From Phytohabitans flavus (GTDB lineage: Bacteria > Actinomycetota > Actinomycetes > Mycobacteriales > Micromonosporaceae), in NCBI RefSeq assembly GCF_011764545.1, contig NZ_AP022870.1, forward strand, positions 3,518,001 through 3,582,000: a DNA stretch of 64,000 nt, given 5' to 3'. This document shows, one piece after another, positions 33,235-42,536 of the stretch. Position 1 is the first letter of the stretch; the number at the start of each line of letters is the position of its first letter. The notes under the pieces are model-generated. The model had not been told where the DNA came from, made no database searches, and was given only the letters and a program-made list of their open reading frames with translations. The translations under genes were made by a program, and so were the position numbers.

Positions 33235-33884
33235 TCAGAGCAAGGTGCGCCAGTACGTCCAGAACGCCTCGCCGACCAACAGGGTCAGGACTAGCAGCCA
33301 GGCGACCGGGATCGCCGTGTGCAGCTTCGCGATCGCGGTGACCCCGGGCCGCCAGGACCCGGGGACCCGAAGGTGTTCGCGGTCAAGGTTGTACAGCGTG
33401 GTGTAGCTGAACACGACGATCGTGACAACCCACACCACCATGCAGTACGGGCACAGCGCACCGATCCGGTACAGGCTCTGGAAGAACAGCCAGTGCACCA
33501 ACCCGACGCCGAAAACCGTGCCGGCTTGCAGCCCAAGCCACCACCAGCGCGGCAGCCGGATCCCACCGAGCACCGCGACACCCGTCGCGAGCACCAGCGG
33601 GAACATGGCCACACCGAGCAGCGGGTTGGGAAAGCCGAACACCTCCGCCTGATGGGTGTTCATCACCGACCCGCAGGACAGGATCGGGTTGATCGAACAA
33701 CTGGGCGTGTAACCGGGATCGCGCAGCAGCGCGATCTTCTCCACGATCAGGACGAACGCGGCGGCGCCGCCGAGCAGCCCCCGACGGTCAGGACCCAGCC
33801 GACCAGCCGGTCGCCGATCGCGCTTTCGCTGTCCGGTGCGGTGCCGTCGACGCGGGCCGGCTGGGTGATGGCGGTACTGGACAT
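33235..33884 (-). CDS. vitamin K epoxide reductase-family membrane oxidoreductase (one-base frameshift)
   Basis: From ATG 33884 the frame reads MSSTAITQPARVDG to RLVGWVLTVGG and is then lost at the CCCCC run 33778-33782. Adding one base gives LLGGAAAFVLIVEKIALL and a full 216-residue protein. Its motifs are complete: the loop cysteines PSCSINPILSCGSVM, the active-site CPYC in IGALCPYCMVVW, and four to five membrane helices. Actinobacterial VKOR replaces DsbB and reoxidises a DsbA partner, which is encoded immediately upstream. The break is more likely a homopolymer undercall than inactivation, given the intact remainder. Confidence 0.85.
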
Positions 33885-33894
33885 GGTGGTTCCC

Positions 33895-34692
33895 TTACCG
33901 CGTTAGGGCTTCGTCGATGGTCTTCTTCAGCGCCTCGTACGTCGGGTCCTGCTCGTACCGGGCGCCGTTGACAAAGAACGTCGGCGTGCCCCGCACACCC
34001 AGCCGCTCGCCGTCCTGCGCGTCCGAACGGACCCGCGCCTCCACGTCAGGGCTAGCCATGTCGGCACGGAACTTGTCCACGTCCAAGCCGAGCTCCCGGG
34101 CGTAGCCGACGAACGTGTCCGCCTGGGACTGCTGGTTGTGACCCCATGCCGCCTGGTTGTCGAACAGCTTGACGTACATCTGCTCGAACTTGCCCTGCCG
34201 CGCGGCCGCCTCGGCTGCGTGCGCGGAGTTGAACGCGTTCGGGTGACTGGCGATCGGGAAATACCGCACCACGTAGGTGATCCGGTCCCCGTACTCCTTG
34301 CGCAGCCGTTCGACGCCCGGGTACGCGGCACCGCAGGCCTCGCACTCGAAGTCCAGGAACTCCACGACAGTTACTTTGCCGTCGGCGGCGGTGGAGAGCC
34401 GGTGGCTGTCCGCCCGCACCACAGTCTGTGCCACATCGCCCGCCGGCACGTCCTCGCCGCCGGCGCGGTTGACCACGAAGGCGACGGCCAGCGCGACGGC
34501 CGCTACCGCGACGAGGCTCAGTGTCACCTTCAGGTTGGTGCCCATCCCGCCCCGCCGGGCCTTGCGCACCGCCTTCCCGGCGGCTTTCGCCCGCGCGCTG
34601 CTGGGCCGCGCGGCTGTACCCGCGCCCGATCTGGGAGCCTTGCGCGGCTTGATGGCGGTACCGCGGCGGGCGTTTGTCTTGTGTGGAGGCAT
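33895..34692 (-). CDS. membrane-anchored DsbA-like thiol-disulfide oxidoreductase
   Basis: The 265-residue protein has a basic N-terminal tail, a signal-anchor (about 52-72, LKVTLSLVAVAAVALAVAF) and a DsbA-type thioredoxin fold. The redox motif is CEAC in VVEFLDFECEACGAAYPGV, the helical insertion contains FNSAHAAEAAARQGKFEQMY, and the cis-Pro loop is GVRGTPTFFVNGARYEQ. It introduces disulfides in exported proteins and is probably reoxidised by the VKOR protein encoded 10 bp downstream. ATG 34692 follows AAAGGAA. Confidence 0.92.
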   Translation of the reverse strand: MPPHKTNARRGTAIKPRKAPRSGAGTAARPSSARAKAAGKAVRKARRGGMGTNLKVTLSLVAVAAVALAVAFVVNRAGGEDVPAGDVAQTVVRADSHRLSTAADGKVTVVEFLDFECEACGAAYPGVERLRKEYGDRITYVVRYFPIASHPNAFNSAHAAEAAARQGKFEQMYVKLFDNQAAWGHNQQSQADTFVGYARELGLDVDKFRADMASPDVEARVRSDAQDGERLGVRGTPTFFVNGARYEQDPTYEALKKTIDEALTR

Positions 34693-34748
34693 GGTCGTAT
34701 TCCTTTCGGTGGAAGTCGTTGATGTGGGGAAGGAAACGCAAGCCGCGC

Positions 34749-35174
34749 CTATATGCGCAGCGCGTCCACCCACATCGGAACGACCGCCAGCGGCCGCACA
34801 CGAGCAGTGCGCGACCGGGCCCACCAAAACGCCACGTCCGCCAGCAGCGGCCGGCGAACCGCGCCAGCCAACGCCAGTCCGGCCAGCGCTACGACCACGA
34901 ACAGGCACGCACTTATGCCTGTCTCACCGGGACCGTGCCCGCGATCCGGGGCGCCGCCGCCCGCTTCGAGCGCTCCTGGCAGCGAAGCCTGGAGGAGCAC
35001 GTTGGGACAGGCGCCATAACCCGCCATCGACCCTGGAACCAGGGGCCGATCAGCGCAGGACGCGCCGCCGAACAACGTCACGGCGAACAACGCCCCGACG
35101 ACCATCAGCCAGCGCAGGGAGCGCCCCAGAGGCGCCCGGCCAGCGGTGACAGTCACCACGCCAGAGTACGTCAA
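34749..35174 (-). CDS. small membrane protein of unknown function
   Basis: An ORF of up to 141 residues with two hydrophobic helices (SLRWLMVVGALFAVTLF and ACLFVVVALAGLALAGAV) joined by an extracellular-type loop with two cysteines (SCADRPL and YGACPNVLLQ). It ends just before the DsbA-VKOR pair on the same strand. I do not recognise the family. The start is uncertain: TTG 35174, GTG 35159 and GTG 35156 are all possible and none has a clear ribosome site. A disulfide-linked loop next to a disulfide-forming pair is suggestive only. Confidence 0.5.
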   Translation of the reverse strand: MTYSGVVTVTAGRAPLGRSLRWLMVVGALFAVTLFGGASCADRPLVPGSMAGYGACPNVLLQASLPGALEAGGGAPDRGHGPGETGISACLFVVVALAGLALAGAVRRPLLADVAFWWARSRTARVRPLAVVPMWVDALRI

Positions 35175-35416
35175 CCAGCGACCGCGGCCACACCACTCCG
35201 CCGCAGGAGCTGTTCAGTCGAGCTTAGACCTCCGCCACGCCGGCGATGGTGTAGGTGGTGTACCCGTCGGCGTCCTTTCACCCCCTCGCCACCCTTGCCG
35301 TCCTGCCCTCCTGCCGTCGGGGTGCCGGGCGAGGGTGGTGGCCGACGGCCGTCCCGAGGCTGGCCGGGCCGACCACAGCGCTGAGCGCGCGGGCCCCGAA
35401 GCTGGGCATGAATAGG

Positions 35417-35454
35417 GGGTCTGGGGCCGGTCACCAGCAACCGGCCCCAGACCC
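35417..35454 (-). terminator. hairpin terminator downstream of the VanX-type gene
   Basis: A perfect 15-bp stem (35417-35431 with 35440-35454, arm GGGTCTGGGGCCGGT) with an 8-base loop lies 16 bp beyond the VanX-type stop. The rest of the interval 35175-35470 shows nothing else I can support. Confidence 0.8.
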
Positions 35455-35470
35455 ATTCCGGGGGGCAGAG

Positions 35471-36154
35471 CTAATTGCCGTTTTTATGGGTGGCCGGCGT
35501 GAACGCAATCGGGCCGTATTGGGTCTTGCTGGCGTGGGTGACGAATGCCCAGTACCGGTCGCCGAACGACCAGTGCCACCATTCCGTCGGGTAGTTCACG
35601 AAGCCGACCCGGGTGAGTGCCGTGGAAAGAATTCGCCGATGGCGTTGCGCTTGCAGCGAAATGTTGGTCGCCGCGGTGAAGCAGGCGTTGTCACTGGCGA
35701 GCGGAGTGGCGTCGATGGGCGTACCCATGTCGAGCTCTTCTCCGTCGTCGGCGACGAGTGTCAGATCCAGTGCGCCACCGGTGCTGTGCGGGGCGACCCC
35801 CACCGGCGACACGAACTTGCTCGCCTCCACGAAGAGCCGCTCGTCCTCCCACTCCGGATGACGTTGTCGCAGCTCATCGCGGTATCCGTCGAAGATGGCC
35901 TGCTGCCGGTCCAGTGGGCGGTACCCCTCGGTGACCAGGAAGCGCAGCCCGTCGGGAAGGAGCCGGTGGGCGTCCAGGAGGCGTGCGAGAACTCCTTTCC
36001 GCAGGTGACCGTAAGCGCCGGCGGCGTCGGCGTAACGGCCGTCCAACCGCACTTCTGGTACATCGTTGAGGTCGGTGAGCGGCTCGTCCGAATCCCCAAC
36101 AGGGATAGCGGCGATACGCGGATCAGACAGCAGGACAGCGGTGTCGGCCGTCAC
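35471..36154 (-). CDS. D-alanyl-D-alanine dipeptidase, VanX/DdpX type
   Basis: The 227-residue protein carries the zinc peptidase motifs of the VanX family: FLVTEGYRPLDRQQAIFDGY (catalytic Arg in GYRP), VAPHSTGGALDLTLV (zinc His and Asp of the S-x-H-x-x-G-x-A-x-D type motif) and NYPTEWWHWSFGDRYWAF (E-x-W-H). VanX hydrolyses free D-Ala-D-Ala; other members recycle wall dipeptides. There is no vanH/vanA ligase pair beside it, so glycopeptide resistance cannot be inferred. GTG 36154 follows AGGTGAGG. No signal peptide, so it is cytoplasmic. Confidence 0.9.
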   Translation of the reverse strand: MTADTAVLLSDPRIAAIPVGDSDEPLTDLNDVPEVRLDGRYADAAGAYGHLRKGVLARLLDAHRLLPDGLRFLVTEGYRPLDRQQAIFDGYRDELRQRHPEWEDERLFVEASKFVSPVGVAPHSTGGALDLTLVADDGEELDMGTPIDATPLASDNACFTAATNISLQAQRHRRILSTALTRVGFVNYPTEWWHWSFGDRYWAFVTHASKTQYGPIAFTPATHKNGN

Positions 36155-36299
36155 AATTCCTCACCTCGTCCTGGGCTGCTGGCAGGGTGATGCCTGGCGA
36201 TTTTCCGGTTCACGTCCTCCCCCTCGACACGAAGGCGTAGGTGCCATTCAGAGGCACGCACGAATGACGAGTGGGTCGAGGTGCCGGTTCAATAGGAGA

Positions 36300-36425
36300 G
36301 GAAGTTTTTTCTTACCGAGGAGTACCAAGCAGATGCGGCGCGCCAGGCGGTCGAGCGGACGCCGGCATGGCTGATGGCCTGGCGACGCCTGGCCCTCGAC
36401 TACGAACGCGTACCAGCTAGCCGGG
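36300..36425 (+). pseudogene. probable IS5-type transposase C-terminal remnant
   Basis: In the frame that runs into the following kinase gene the sequence reads RQAVERTPAWLMAWRRLALD then YERVPAS. This resembles the C-terminal VERT-x-AWL-x-x-x-RRL-x-DYE block of actinobacterial IS5-family transposases. The rest of the transposase is missing and no inverted repeats are apparent. The interval 36155-36508 otherwise contains no supported gene. Confidence 0.45.
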
Positions 36426-36508
36426 GCGCCCCTTGCAGGCGGTCCGATGATCGTCCAGCAGACAATCTCGTCTCCGGTGCGTTCGGTACCTGTGGCACAG
36501 TCCTAAGT

Positions 36509-37429
36509 GTGCGGTTGGACGAGCTACCGGACTGGTTGCCGGGTTGGTGTCTTGAGCATCTGGGCGGCGAGCCCGCCGGCGTGCTGTTCCAGTCGCGACA
36601 GGTCTCGATGGTGTTCGGTCTGCGGTTGGTCGGTGGCAGCGACGTCGTGGTCAAGGCGCGCGCCGACGATGGCCGGGCCGCGTCGTGTGTGGCGGCGCAG
36701 GCCCGGCTGGCCGAGCGCGGGTTTGCGTGTGCCCGGCCGCTCACGCCGGTGGTCGGTGTCGGTGCGCTGGCCGTGCACGCCGAGGAATTCCGGCCCGGCG
36801 GCGAGGTGTTGCACGGGGACTCGCCGGGCATAGCCGTGCGCTGCGCGGAGGTGTTCGCCCGGCTGATGGCCGCACTTGCTGGCGTGAGCGTCGCGCCGCC
36901 GCTGCCGAATCCGCCCTGGGTGCGTTGGGACCACACCGATTCTGGGGTGTGGCCGGCGATCGACTTTCTCGATAGCCGGGACCAGAGTGTCGTGTCCGAG
37001 CACATTGTCCAGACGGCTGAGCGGGCCCGGGGGCGGCTGCTGGGCGCCGGCTTGCCGTGCGTGCTCGGCCACGCCGACTTCGAGGCGCAGAACCTGCGGT
37101 GGCAGGGTTGGCAGGTGTGGGCGGTGCACGACTGGGACAGCCTGGCGTGGCAGCCGGAGGCGGCGCTGGTGGGGGCGGCGAGCGGGTCGTTCGCCAGTTC
37201 CGGGCCGCCCACGCTGGCGCCGATCGGAAGCTCCGAGGCGTTCCTAATGGCGTATCAAGACATTCGAGGGCGCTTGTTCACGGCCGTGGAGCTGGAGATC
37301 GCGTGGGCGGCCAGCTTGTGGATGGCTGCGTACAACGCCCGGGAGATGGCGCTGTGCGGTGGCTCCCCGGCGGGCGGCGATGCGTTGCGGGCGCAGGCAG
37401 CCGAACGCCTCCACCGGGCTAACGCGTAA
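36509..37429 (+). CDS. APH-family phosphotransferase (aminoglycoside kinase-like fold)
   Basis: The 306-residue protein has the eukaryotic-like kinase motifs of APH/choline kinase proteins: VVVKARADDGRAASCVAAQ (ATP-lysine region), the catalytic loop VLGHADFEAQNLRW (H-x-D-x-x-x-x-N) and the metal-binding AVHDWDSLAWQPE. The substrate is unknown; resistance should not be assumed. The frame is open upstream to 36374, but that extension overlaps an IS5-like remnant, so GTG 36509 (MRLDELPDWLPGWCLEHLGG) is the more natural start. Confidence 0.8.
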   Translation: MRLDELPDWLPGWCLEHLGGEPAGVLFQSRQVSMVFGLRLVGGSDVVVKARADDGRAASCVAAQARLAERGFACARPLTPVVGVGALAVHAEEFRPGGEVLHGDSPGIAVRCAEVFARLMAALAGVSVAPPLPNPPWVRWDHTDSGVWPAIDFLDSRDQSVVSEHIVQTAERARGRLLGAGLPCVLGHADFEAQNLRWQGWQVWAVHDWDSLAWQPEAALVGAASGSFASSGPPTLAPIGSSEAFLMAYQDIRGRLFTAVELEIAWAASLWMAAYNAREMALCGGSPAGGDALRAQAAERLHRANA

Positions 37430-37490
37430 CATCAGCCCTGCTGGTGCGACGGAGGGGCAGTATCGCCGCCGCACTGCCTACCTGAGCCTC

Positions 37491-37925
37491 TCAAACTTCG
37501 CCGCGCACCTCCGGCGTTTCTTCAGGCCACGGACGGCGACGGGCGAGTAGCGCTGGATACTCGGTTTGCAGGACGCAGAACTCGTTTCCCCACGGATCGC
37601 GAAGGACCCAGAAGTCGAAGCCGCGCTCCTTCTGGTGGTCATACCTGGTGGCTCCGAGCTTTTCAAGCCGTCTGACCTCGGCCTCGACATCATCGGTTTC
37701 GAGGTCGAGGTGCATCCGTTCCTTCGACGTCTTCGCGTCGTCCGTCCGCTGGAGAAGTATCCGAATCTCCGAGTCGGGTAATAGCAACCGCCGATATACC
37801 TGGCGGCTCGCCTTCGATACTTCCTCTTCGGTGGCGTCGAGGGCGGCAGACCAAAACTCGACAGCTCGATCCAGGTCGTCGCAGTCGATAGTGAAATAGC
37901 AGACGCGGCTGCGATGGTGCGTCAT
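37491..37925 (-). CDS. VOC (glyoxalase/bleomycin-resistance fold) protein
   Basis: The 144-residue single-domain protein has both VOC half-modules: VCYFTIDCDDLDRAVEFWSA with ILLQRTDDAKTSKERMHLDL, and VEAEVRRLEKLGATRYDHQK with FWVLRDPWGNEFCVLQTE. Metal ligands His (MHLDLE) and Glu (NEFCVL) are in the usual places. Such proteins are lyases, dioxygenases or binding proteins; the substrate cannot be read from sequence. ATG 37925. Confidence 0.88.
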   Translation of the reverse strand: MTHHRSRVCYFTIDCDDLDRAVEFWSAALDATEEEVSKASRQVYRRLLLPDSEIRILLQRTDDAKTSKERMHLDLETDDVEAEVRRLEKLGATRYDHQKERGFDFWVLRDPWGNEFCVLQTEYPALLARRRPWPEETPEVRGEV

Positions 37926-37969
37926 GCGTGGTCCACCGCAGGTTCCAAGAACGGGAACATGGAAGAACA

Positions 37970-38200
37970 GTACAGCCGGCCACCTACGCCGACCTGGCCT
38001 CAGTCACCCCCGGACCCGGAGCAGCGTCCGCGGTGAGCACCCACGGCGGCAGCAAGCAGCTCAAACGCGCGTTCATCAGGCCTGCGTTCGCTGCCCTCGC
38101 CTGCCTCGCCCGCAGGCGCGCCGACGCCCTCCACGCCAGGCTCCGCACCCAAAAACTCCATACCAACCAAACCGGCGGACAAACCCGAATCGCAACTTGA
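37970..38200 (+). pseudogene. IS110-family transposase C-terminal remnant
   Basis: The frame reads TYADLASVTPGPGAASAVST, then GGSKQLKRAFIRPAFAAL and CLARRRADALHARLRTQ before TGA. IS110/IS116/IS902 transposases end with such G-N-K-x-L-K-R-A-F and LARRR-x-D-x-L-x-A-M-LR blocks. The segment normally between them is deleted, and the N-terminal DEDD domain is absent. The interval 37926-38299 contains no other supported gene. Confidence 0.7.
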
Positions 38201-38299
38201 CAAACCCCATACAGACAGCCAGAAAAATTGCAGACTCGAATATCCCTAGATCGACGAATATAACTGGTGGTCTTGGTGTTGATGCGAGACAATTAGTGG

Positions 38300-39553
38300 G
38301 TGTCCAGGGATGCGTTAGAGCAGCTGCGCGAGGTGGCGGGCAAATGTGCTACCACGTCGGTCTGGACCTTGAGTGACGACGATCTTGTCGATTCCCTGGA
38401 CACCATCCACCAAGCGTTGCAAACGCTTACCGCAGCCCAGTTGCATGTGATCCGGGAAATCGACGGGCGCGGTCTACCGATCGCGCAGCACGCTTCCAGC
38501 ACGGCGGTCTGGTTGCGGGGGCGTCACCGCATCAGCATCCACGCCGCGAAACGGCTTGCCGACCTCGCGAAGGCGGTTGACGAGCGGCCTGCCCTCGACA
38601 CCGCCCTGGTCGCGGGTGTCGTCAATGCCGAGCAGGCTGCGGTTATCGCCGGCGCGGTCCGGGATCTTCCCGACGACCTTGGTGCCGATGTCGTTAATGA
38701 GGCGGAGGCGGTGCTGGTCGGCCAGGCGGCGCAGTTCGAGCCCGCGATCTTGCGTAAGGCTGGCGAGCGGATCCTCGCCCACGTCGCTCCCGAGATCGCT
38801 GACGCCCGCGACGCTGCCGCGTTGCAGCGGCAGGAAGCCCGTGCCTGGCAGACGCGGGCGTTCCAGCTCACCCGGCTCGGTGACGGGCGAGTGCGGGTTA
38901 CTGGGTGGCTGGACGAGGCGGGTGCCGCGACTGTCAACGCGGCGTTGGATCCGTTGTGTGCGCCCCGGCACGACGACGAGCCGCGCACCCCTGGCCAGCG
39001 TCGGGCTGACGCGTTGGTCGAGGTGTGCGACCTGGCCACCCGCACCGAGCGGTTGCCGGACAACGGTGGGCAGCGGCCGCATGTGATGGTCACCGTTCCG
39101 TTCGAACTGCTCGAGCAGCAGTTCGGCATCGGCGTGCTGGACACTGGCGGGCGGCTCAGCCCCACCCAGGTCCGCCAGATGGCCTGCGACGCGCAACTGA
39201 TCCCGGCGGTGCTCGACGGCGACGGGCAGGTCCTGGACCTGGGCCGCACGCGGCGCCTCATCACCGGGTCGCTGCGGCGAGCCCTGGAGCTACGCGACCG
39301 AGGATGCGCCTTCCCCGGCTGTGACCGACCACCGCGCTGGTGCGACGGGCACCACATCCAATCATGGGCCGACGGCGGACCCACCAGCTTGCACAACAGC
39401 GTGCTGCTGTGCGGCTACCACCACCGCATCATCCACCGCGGACACTGGACCATCCGGCTTTGTGTCGAGGACAGCAGGCCGGAGTTCATCCCGCCCGCCT
39501 ACGTTGACCAGGAGCAACGACCATGTCGGAACCTCTACCACCACCGGACGTGA
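38300..39553 (+). CDS. DUF222 protein with C-terminal HNH endonuclease domain
   Basis: The 417-residue protein belongs to the very common actinobacterial DUF222-HNH group. The DUF222 part covers about 10-300 (IREIDGRGLPIAQHASSTAV, VAGVVNAEQAAVIAGAVRDL, RVRVTGWLDEAGAATVNAAL). The HNH/McrA domain near the end has CAFPGCDRPPRWCDGHHIQS, WADGGPTSLHNSVLLC and YHHRIIHRG, with zinc cysteines and catalytic histidines intact. These multicopy genes often lie in variable regions or carry inteins/REP13E12-like repeats; their role is uncertain. GTG start at 38300. A dispersed repeat follows it at 39651. Confidence 0.88.
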   Translation: MSRDALEQLREVAGKCATTSVWTLSDDDLVDSLDTIHQALQTLTAAQLHVIREIDGRGLPIAQHASSTAVWLRGRHRISIHAAKRLADLAKAVDERPALDTALVAGVVNAEQAAVIAGAVRDLPDDLGADVVNEAEAVLVGQAAQFEPAILRKAGERILAHVAPEIADARDAAALQRQEARAWQTRAFQLTRLGDGRVRVTGWLDEAGAATVNAALDPLCAPRHDDEPRTPGQRRADALVEVCDLATRTERLPDNGGQRPHVMVTVPFELLEQQFGIGVLDTGGRLSPTQVRQMACDAQLIPAVLDGDGQVLDLGRTRRLITGSLRRALELRDRGCAFPGCDRPPRWCDGHHIQSWADGGPTSLHNSVLLCGYHHRIIHRGHWTIRLCVEDSRPEFIPPAYVDQEQRPCRNLYHHRT

Positions 39554-39650
39554 CGGCCACGGTCTTGCAGACCTTCGGGGTCAGGAGGCGGTCGATGAGG
39601 CCGCGCGGTTGGCTCGGCGCCCGGCGATGGGGGCGGGGTTGGGTTGTGAA

Positions 39651-39717
39651 GCGCGGAGGGTGAGGCCGCGGGAGCAGCGGTCCGGACCACCGCGGACGTC
39701 GCGGTAGCCCAAATCTC
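39651..39717 (+). repeat. solo copy of the dispersed inverted-end repeat
   Basis: This 67-bp segment aligns with 8931-8997 at roughly 90 percent identity, and with the reverse complement of 8572-8638. It lies in the 208-bp gap between the DUF222 gene and the convergent NRPS end. The palindrome GGTCCGGACC is central. It may act as a transcription boundary. Confidence 0.8.
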
Positions 39718-39761
39718 TAAAGTGGACGGCCCGATGACCCTGGCCCAAGCAGGACAGGTCT

Positions 39762-42533
39762 CTATGCGGCGGCGGGCGTGGCTACGCCGCGCAGGGCGGC
39801 GGCGACGACCTTGTGTACCTCCTTGCCGGACTCGCCGTTGGTCAGCACGACGCAGCCGGCGCCGGAGCCGAGTCGGATCGCGGTCATGGCGCGGTACCCG
39901 GGTGTCTCGCCGTTGTGGCCGACCTCCGGGTCAGGGCGGGTGTAGTCGACGACCGTGCCGAGGCCGTAGAAGCTGCCTGGGTGCGCCTCGGTCAGCATGA
40001 CCCGCGCGGACACCGCGGAGAGCAATGTGGACTCGCCGTGTTGGGCGCGGCGTACCTCGACCGCGAGCTGGGCCAGGTCGGCCGCCGTGGACCAGAGGCC
40101 GCTGCCGGCGACTGCGGTACGCAGGCGGTAGCCGCCGTCGAGCGGGCGGCCCTGCTCGTCGTGGCCGGCGGCGTACGACGCGGGGCGCTCGAAGCCGCTG
40201 TCGCGCATGCCGAACGGGTCGAAGACCAGGCGCCGGGCCAGGTCGGCGTACGGCTCGCCCGTCACGTCGGTCAGCAGCTGCTGGAGTACCGCCCACTGCC
40301 CGCCCGACTTGTGGAACCCGGTGCCCGGCTCGCGCGCCAGGCCGAGGCCGTCGAGCAGGTCGGCGAGGGGTGGCACCGGCTCGGTCGGGGCGTACCAGAC
40401 GGCGGGCGTCTCGGCGATGCCGGAGAGGTTGGCCAGGCAGTGCCGCAGCGTGGCCGTCCACCCGCTGCCGGCGGGGGCGGCGAGCGGCCGGCTCAGGTAC
40501 TCGTTGACGTCCCGGTCGAGGCCGAGCGTGCCGGCGTCCACCAGCCGCAGCACCATGAGCGCGGTGACGTGCTTGCTGATCGAGCCGGCCTGGAACGGGG
40601 TACGCATGGTCACCGGCAGCGACGTGGCCACCGACCGGGTGCCATACGTCTGTATGCCGGTGACCTCGCCATCCTCGATGAGGGCGACGGACGCGCCCGG
40701 TACCGCGTGCACCTCCATGGCGACCGAGATGGCCCGCCGCAGGTCGAACGAGGTGTGCTGAAGGGGTGGCGGCGCGGCGACCGGTGCGTCGCCGCACGCC
40801 ACCGCCAGGTCCTCGATGGTCTCGTTGTCCAGCAGCATCCGCAGGGTGAGCGGCAGCCCGGCCGCGCGGGCGGCGGCGAGCACGTGCACGATTCGCATCG
40901 AGTCGGCGCCGAGGTCGGCGAGCCGGTCCCGCACGCCCACCTGGGCCACGCCGAGGATCCGTACGCACACGTCCACCATGGTCTTCTCGGTGGGCGTGCG
41001 CGGCGGCACGTACTCCCGGTCGGCGACCAGTGCGCTCCGCTCCGGCGCGGGCAGCGCCCGGCGGTCCACCTTGCCGGCGGCGTTGAGCGGCAGCGCGTCC
41101 AGCACGACGAACGCGGCCGGCACCATGTACGGCGGCAGCGCCTCGGACAGGAAGTCGCGCAGCCGGCCCTGCTCGACGCGCTTGCCCTCGTGCCCGACCA
41201 CGTACGCGGCCAGCCACTTCTCCCCCGCCCCGTCCTCCCGAGCGACGACGACCGCGTCGCGCACCTCGGGCTGGTGCAGCAGCCGCTCCTCGATCTCGCC
41301 GAGCTCGATCCGGTACCCCCGGACCTTCACCTGGTGGTCGGCGCGTCCCAGGTACTCCAGCTCGCCGTCCGGACGGAAGCGCACGAGGTCGCCGGTACGG
41401 TACATCCGGCCGCCCGGGTTGGGGCCGTACGCCTCGGGCAGGAACCGTTCGGCGGTCAGGTCGGGGCGCCCCACGTACCCTCGGGCCACCCCGTCGCCGG
41501 CGATGAACAGCTCTCCCACGACGCCGACGGCGACCGGCTGGAGGTTGCCGTCGAGCACGTACACGCGGGTGTTGTGAATCGGCCGTCCAATGGGGACGGT
41601 GGTGACGTCGCCCTCGACGTCCCATCCGGTCGACCAGATCGTCGTCTCGGTGGGCCCGTAGAGGTCAACCAGGGTGGTGACCCGGCCGCGCAGGTCGCGG
41701 GCCAGGTTGGGCGGGCACGCCTCGCCGGTGGTGACCGCCACGACCGGCCGGTGGTCGAAGCCCGCCTCGATCAGCAGCTTCCACCCGGCCGGCGTGGCCT
41801 GCACGTGGGTGACCCCGTGCCGGTCGACGAGGCCGAGCATGGCCGCGCCATCGCCCGCCTCCGCGTCGCTGGCCAGCACGATCCGGCCGCCGCTGACCAG
41901 CGGCAGGCAGAGTTCGGCCAGGGAGATGTCGAACGACAGCGAGGTCGCGGCGAGCCAGGCGTGCGCGGGCGTGGCGCGGAACCGTACCCGCATGGAGAAC
42001 AGCAGGTTGAGCAGTGAGCGGTGGGTGACCTGCACGCCCTTCGGCCGGCCGGTGGAGCCGGAGGTGAAGAGGGTGTACGCGAGCGTGGCCTGGTCGCCGG
42101 TGACCTCGGGTGCGGTGGCCGGCCGGGCCGCGATCTGCTCGCGCTCCCGGTCGGTCCACACGTACCCGCCGTCGTAGACGTCGGCCAGTCGCTCGGCGAG
42201 CCCGGTCTCGGTGACGACCATCTGGGCGCCCGCCGTGGCGAGCATGTACCCGAGCCGCTCGGCGGGCAGTTCGGGGTCGAGCGGCAGGTACGTGCCGCCC
42301 GACTTCCAGACGCCCAGCAGGATCGCCAGGGTGTCCGGGCCTCGGCTGGCGAGCACGCCCACCGTCGACTCCGGGCCGACCCCGGCGGCGCGCAGGTGGT
42401 GGGCCAGCCGGTTGGCCCGGGCGTCGAGCTCGCCGTAGCTGACCCGCACGCCGCCGGTCTCGACCGCGATCGCGTCCGGGTGCGCCGCCGCGACGGCGCC
42501 GATCACCTCGTGCACACACCTGCGCTCAGCCAT
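39762..42533 (-). CDS. NRPS termination protein: A-T-PBP-type (class C beta-lactamase-like) domain
   Basis: The 923-residue protein has an adenylation domain (about 1-500; [54 protein letters not shown]), a T domain near 543 ([15 protein letters not shown], Ser for phosphopantetheine), and a serine beta-lactamase-like domain (about 590-923). In the last, the nucleophile motif SISK ([16 protein letters not shown]) and the H-x-G motif [13 protein letters not shown] are clear. The usual catalytic Tyr of the YSxxGY motif is replaced by Lys ([16 protein letters not shown]). My manual pocket reading of the A domain is D-I-A-Q-V-T-L-I-W-K, nearest glycine-type codes. PBP-type domains release and cyclise peptides ending in Gly or a D-residue. 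There is no C domain: that lies at the end of the upstream NRPS, separated only by an in-frame TAG. Confidence 0.88.
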   Translation of the reverse strand: MAERRCVHEVIGAVAAAHPDAIAVETGGVRVSYGELDARANRLAHHLRAAGVGPESTVGVLASRGPDTLAILLGVWKSGGTYLPLDPELPAERLGYMLATAGAQMVVTETGLAERLADVYDGGYVWTDREREQIAARPATAPEVTGDQATLAYTLFTSGSTGRPKGVQVTHRSLLNLLFSMRVRFRATPAHAWLAATSLSFDISLAELCLPLVSGGRIVLASDAEAGDGAAMLGLVDRHGVTHVQATPAGWKLLIEAGFDHRPVVAVTTGEACPPNLARDLRGRVTTLVDLYGPTETTIWSTGWDVEGDVTTVPIGRPIHNTRVYVLDGNLQPVAVGVVGELFIAGDGVARGYVGRPDLTAERFLPEAYGPNPGGRMYRTGDLVRFRPDGELEYLGRADHQVKVRGYRIELGEIEERLLHQPEVRDAVVVAREDGAGEKWLAAYVVGHEGKRVEQGRLRDFLSEALPPYMVPAAFVVLDALPLNAAGKVDRRALPAPERSALVADREYVPPRTPTEKTMVDVCVRILGVAQVGVRDRLADLGADSMRIVHVLAAARAAGLPLTLRMLLDNETIEDLAVACGDAPVAAPPPLQHTSFDLRRAISVAMEVHAVPGASVALIEDGEVTGIQTYGTRSVATSLPVTMRTPFQAGSISKHVTALMVLRLVDAGTLGLDRDVNEYLSRPLAAPAGSGWTATLRHCLANLSGIAETPAVWYAPTEPVPPLADLLDGLGLAREPGTGFHKSGGQWAVLQQLLTDVTGEPYADLARRLVFDPFGMRDSGFERPASYAAGHDEQGRPLDGGYRLRTAVAGSGLWSTAADLAQLAVEVRRAQHGESTLLSAVSARVMLTEAHPGSFYGLGTVVDYTRPDPEVGHNGETPGYRAMTAIRLGSGAGCVVLTNGESGKEVHKVVAAALRGVATPAAA

Positions 42534-42536
42534 GAC

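Noticed and set aside
35471-36154. Glycopeptide resistance (vanHAX) locus
   Set aside because: Only the VanX-type dipeptidase is present; no vanH or vanA-like gene or VanRS pair is adjacent.
36374-36508. N-terminal extension of the APH-family kinase starting MAWRRLALDYER
   Set aside because: This segment resembles an IS5 transposase tail; the kinase fold starts after GTG 36509.
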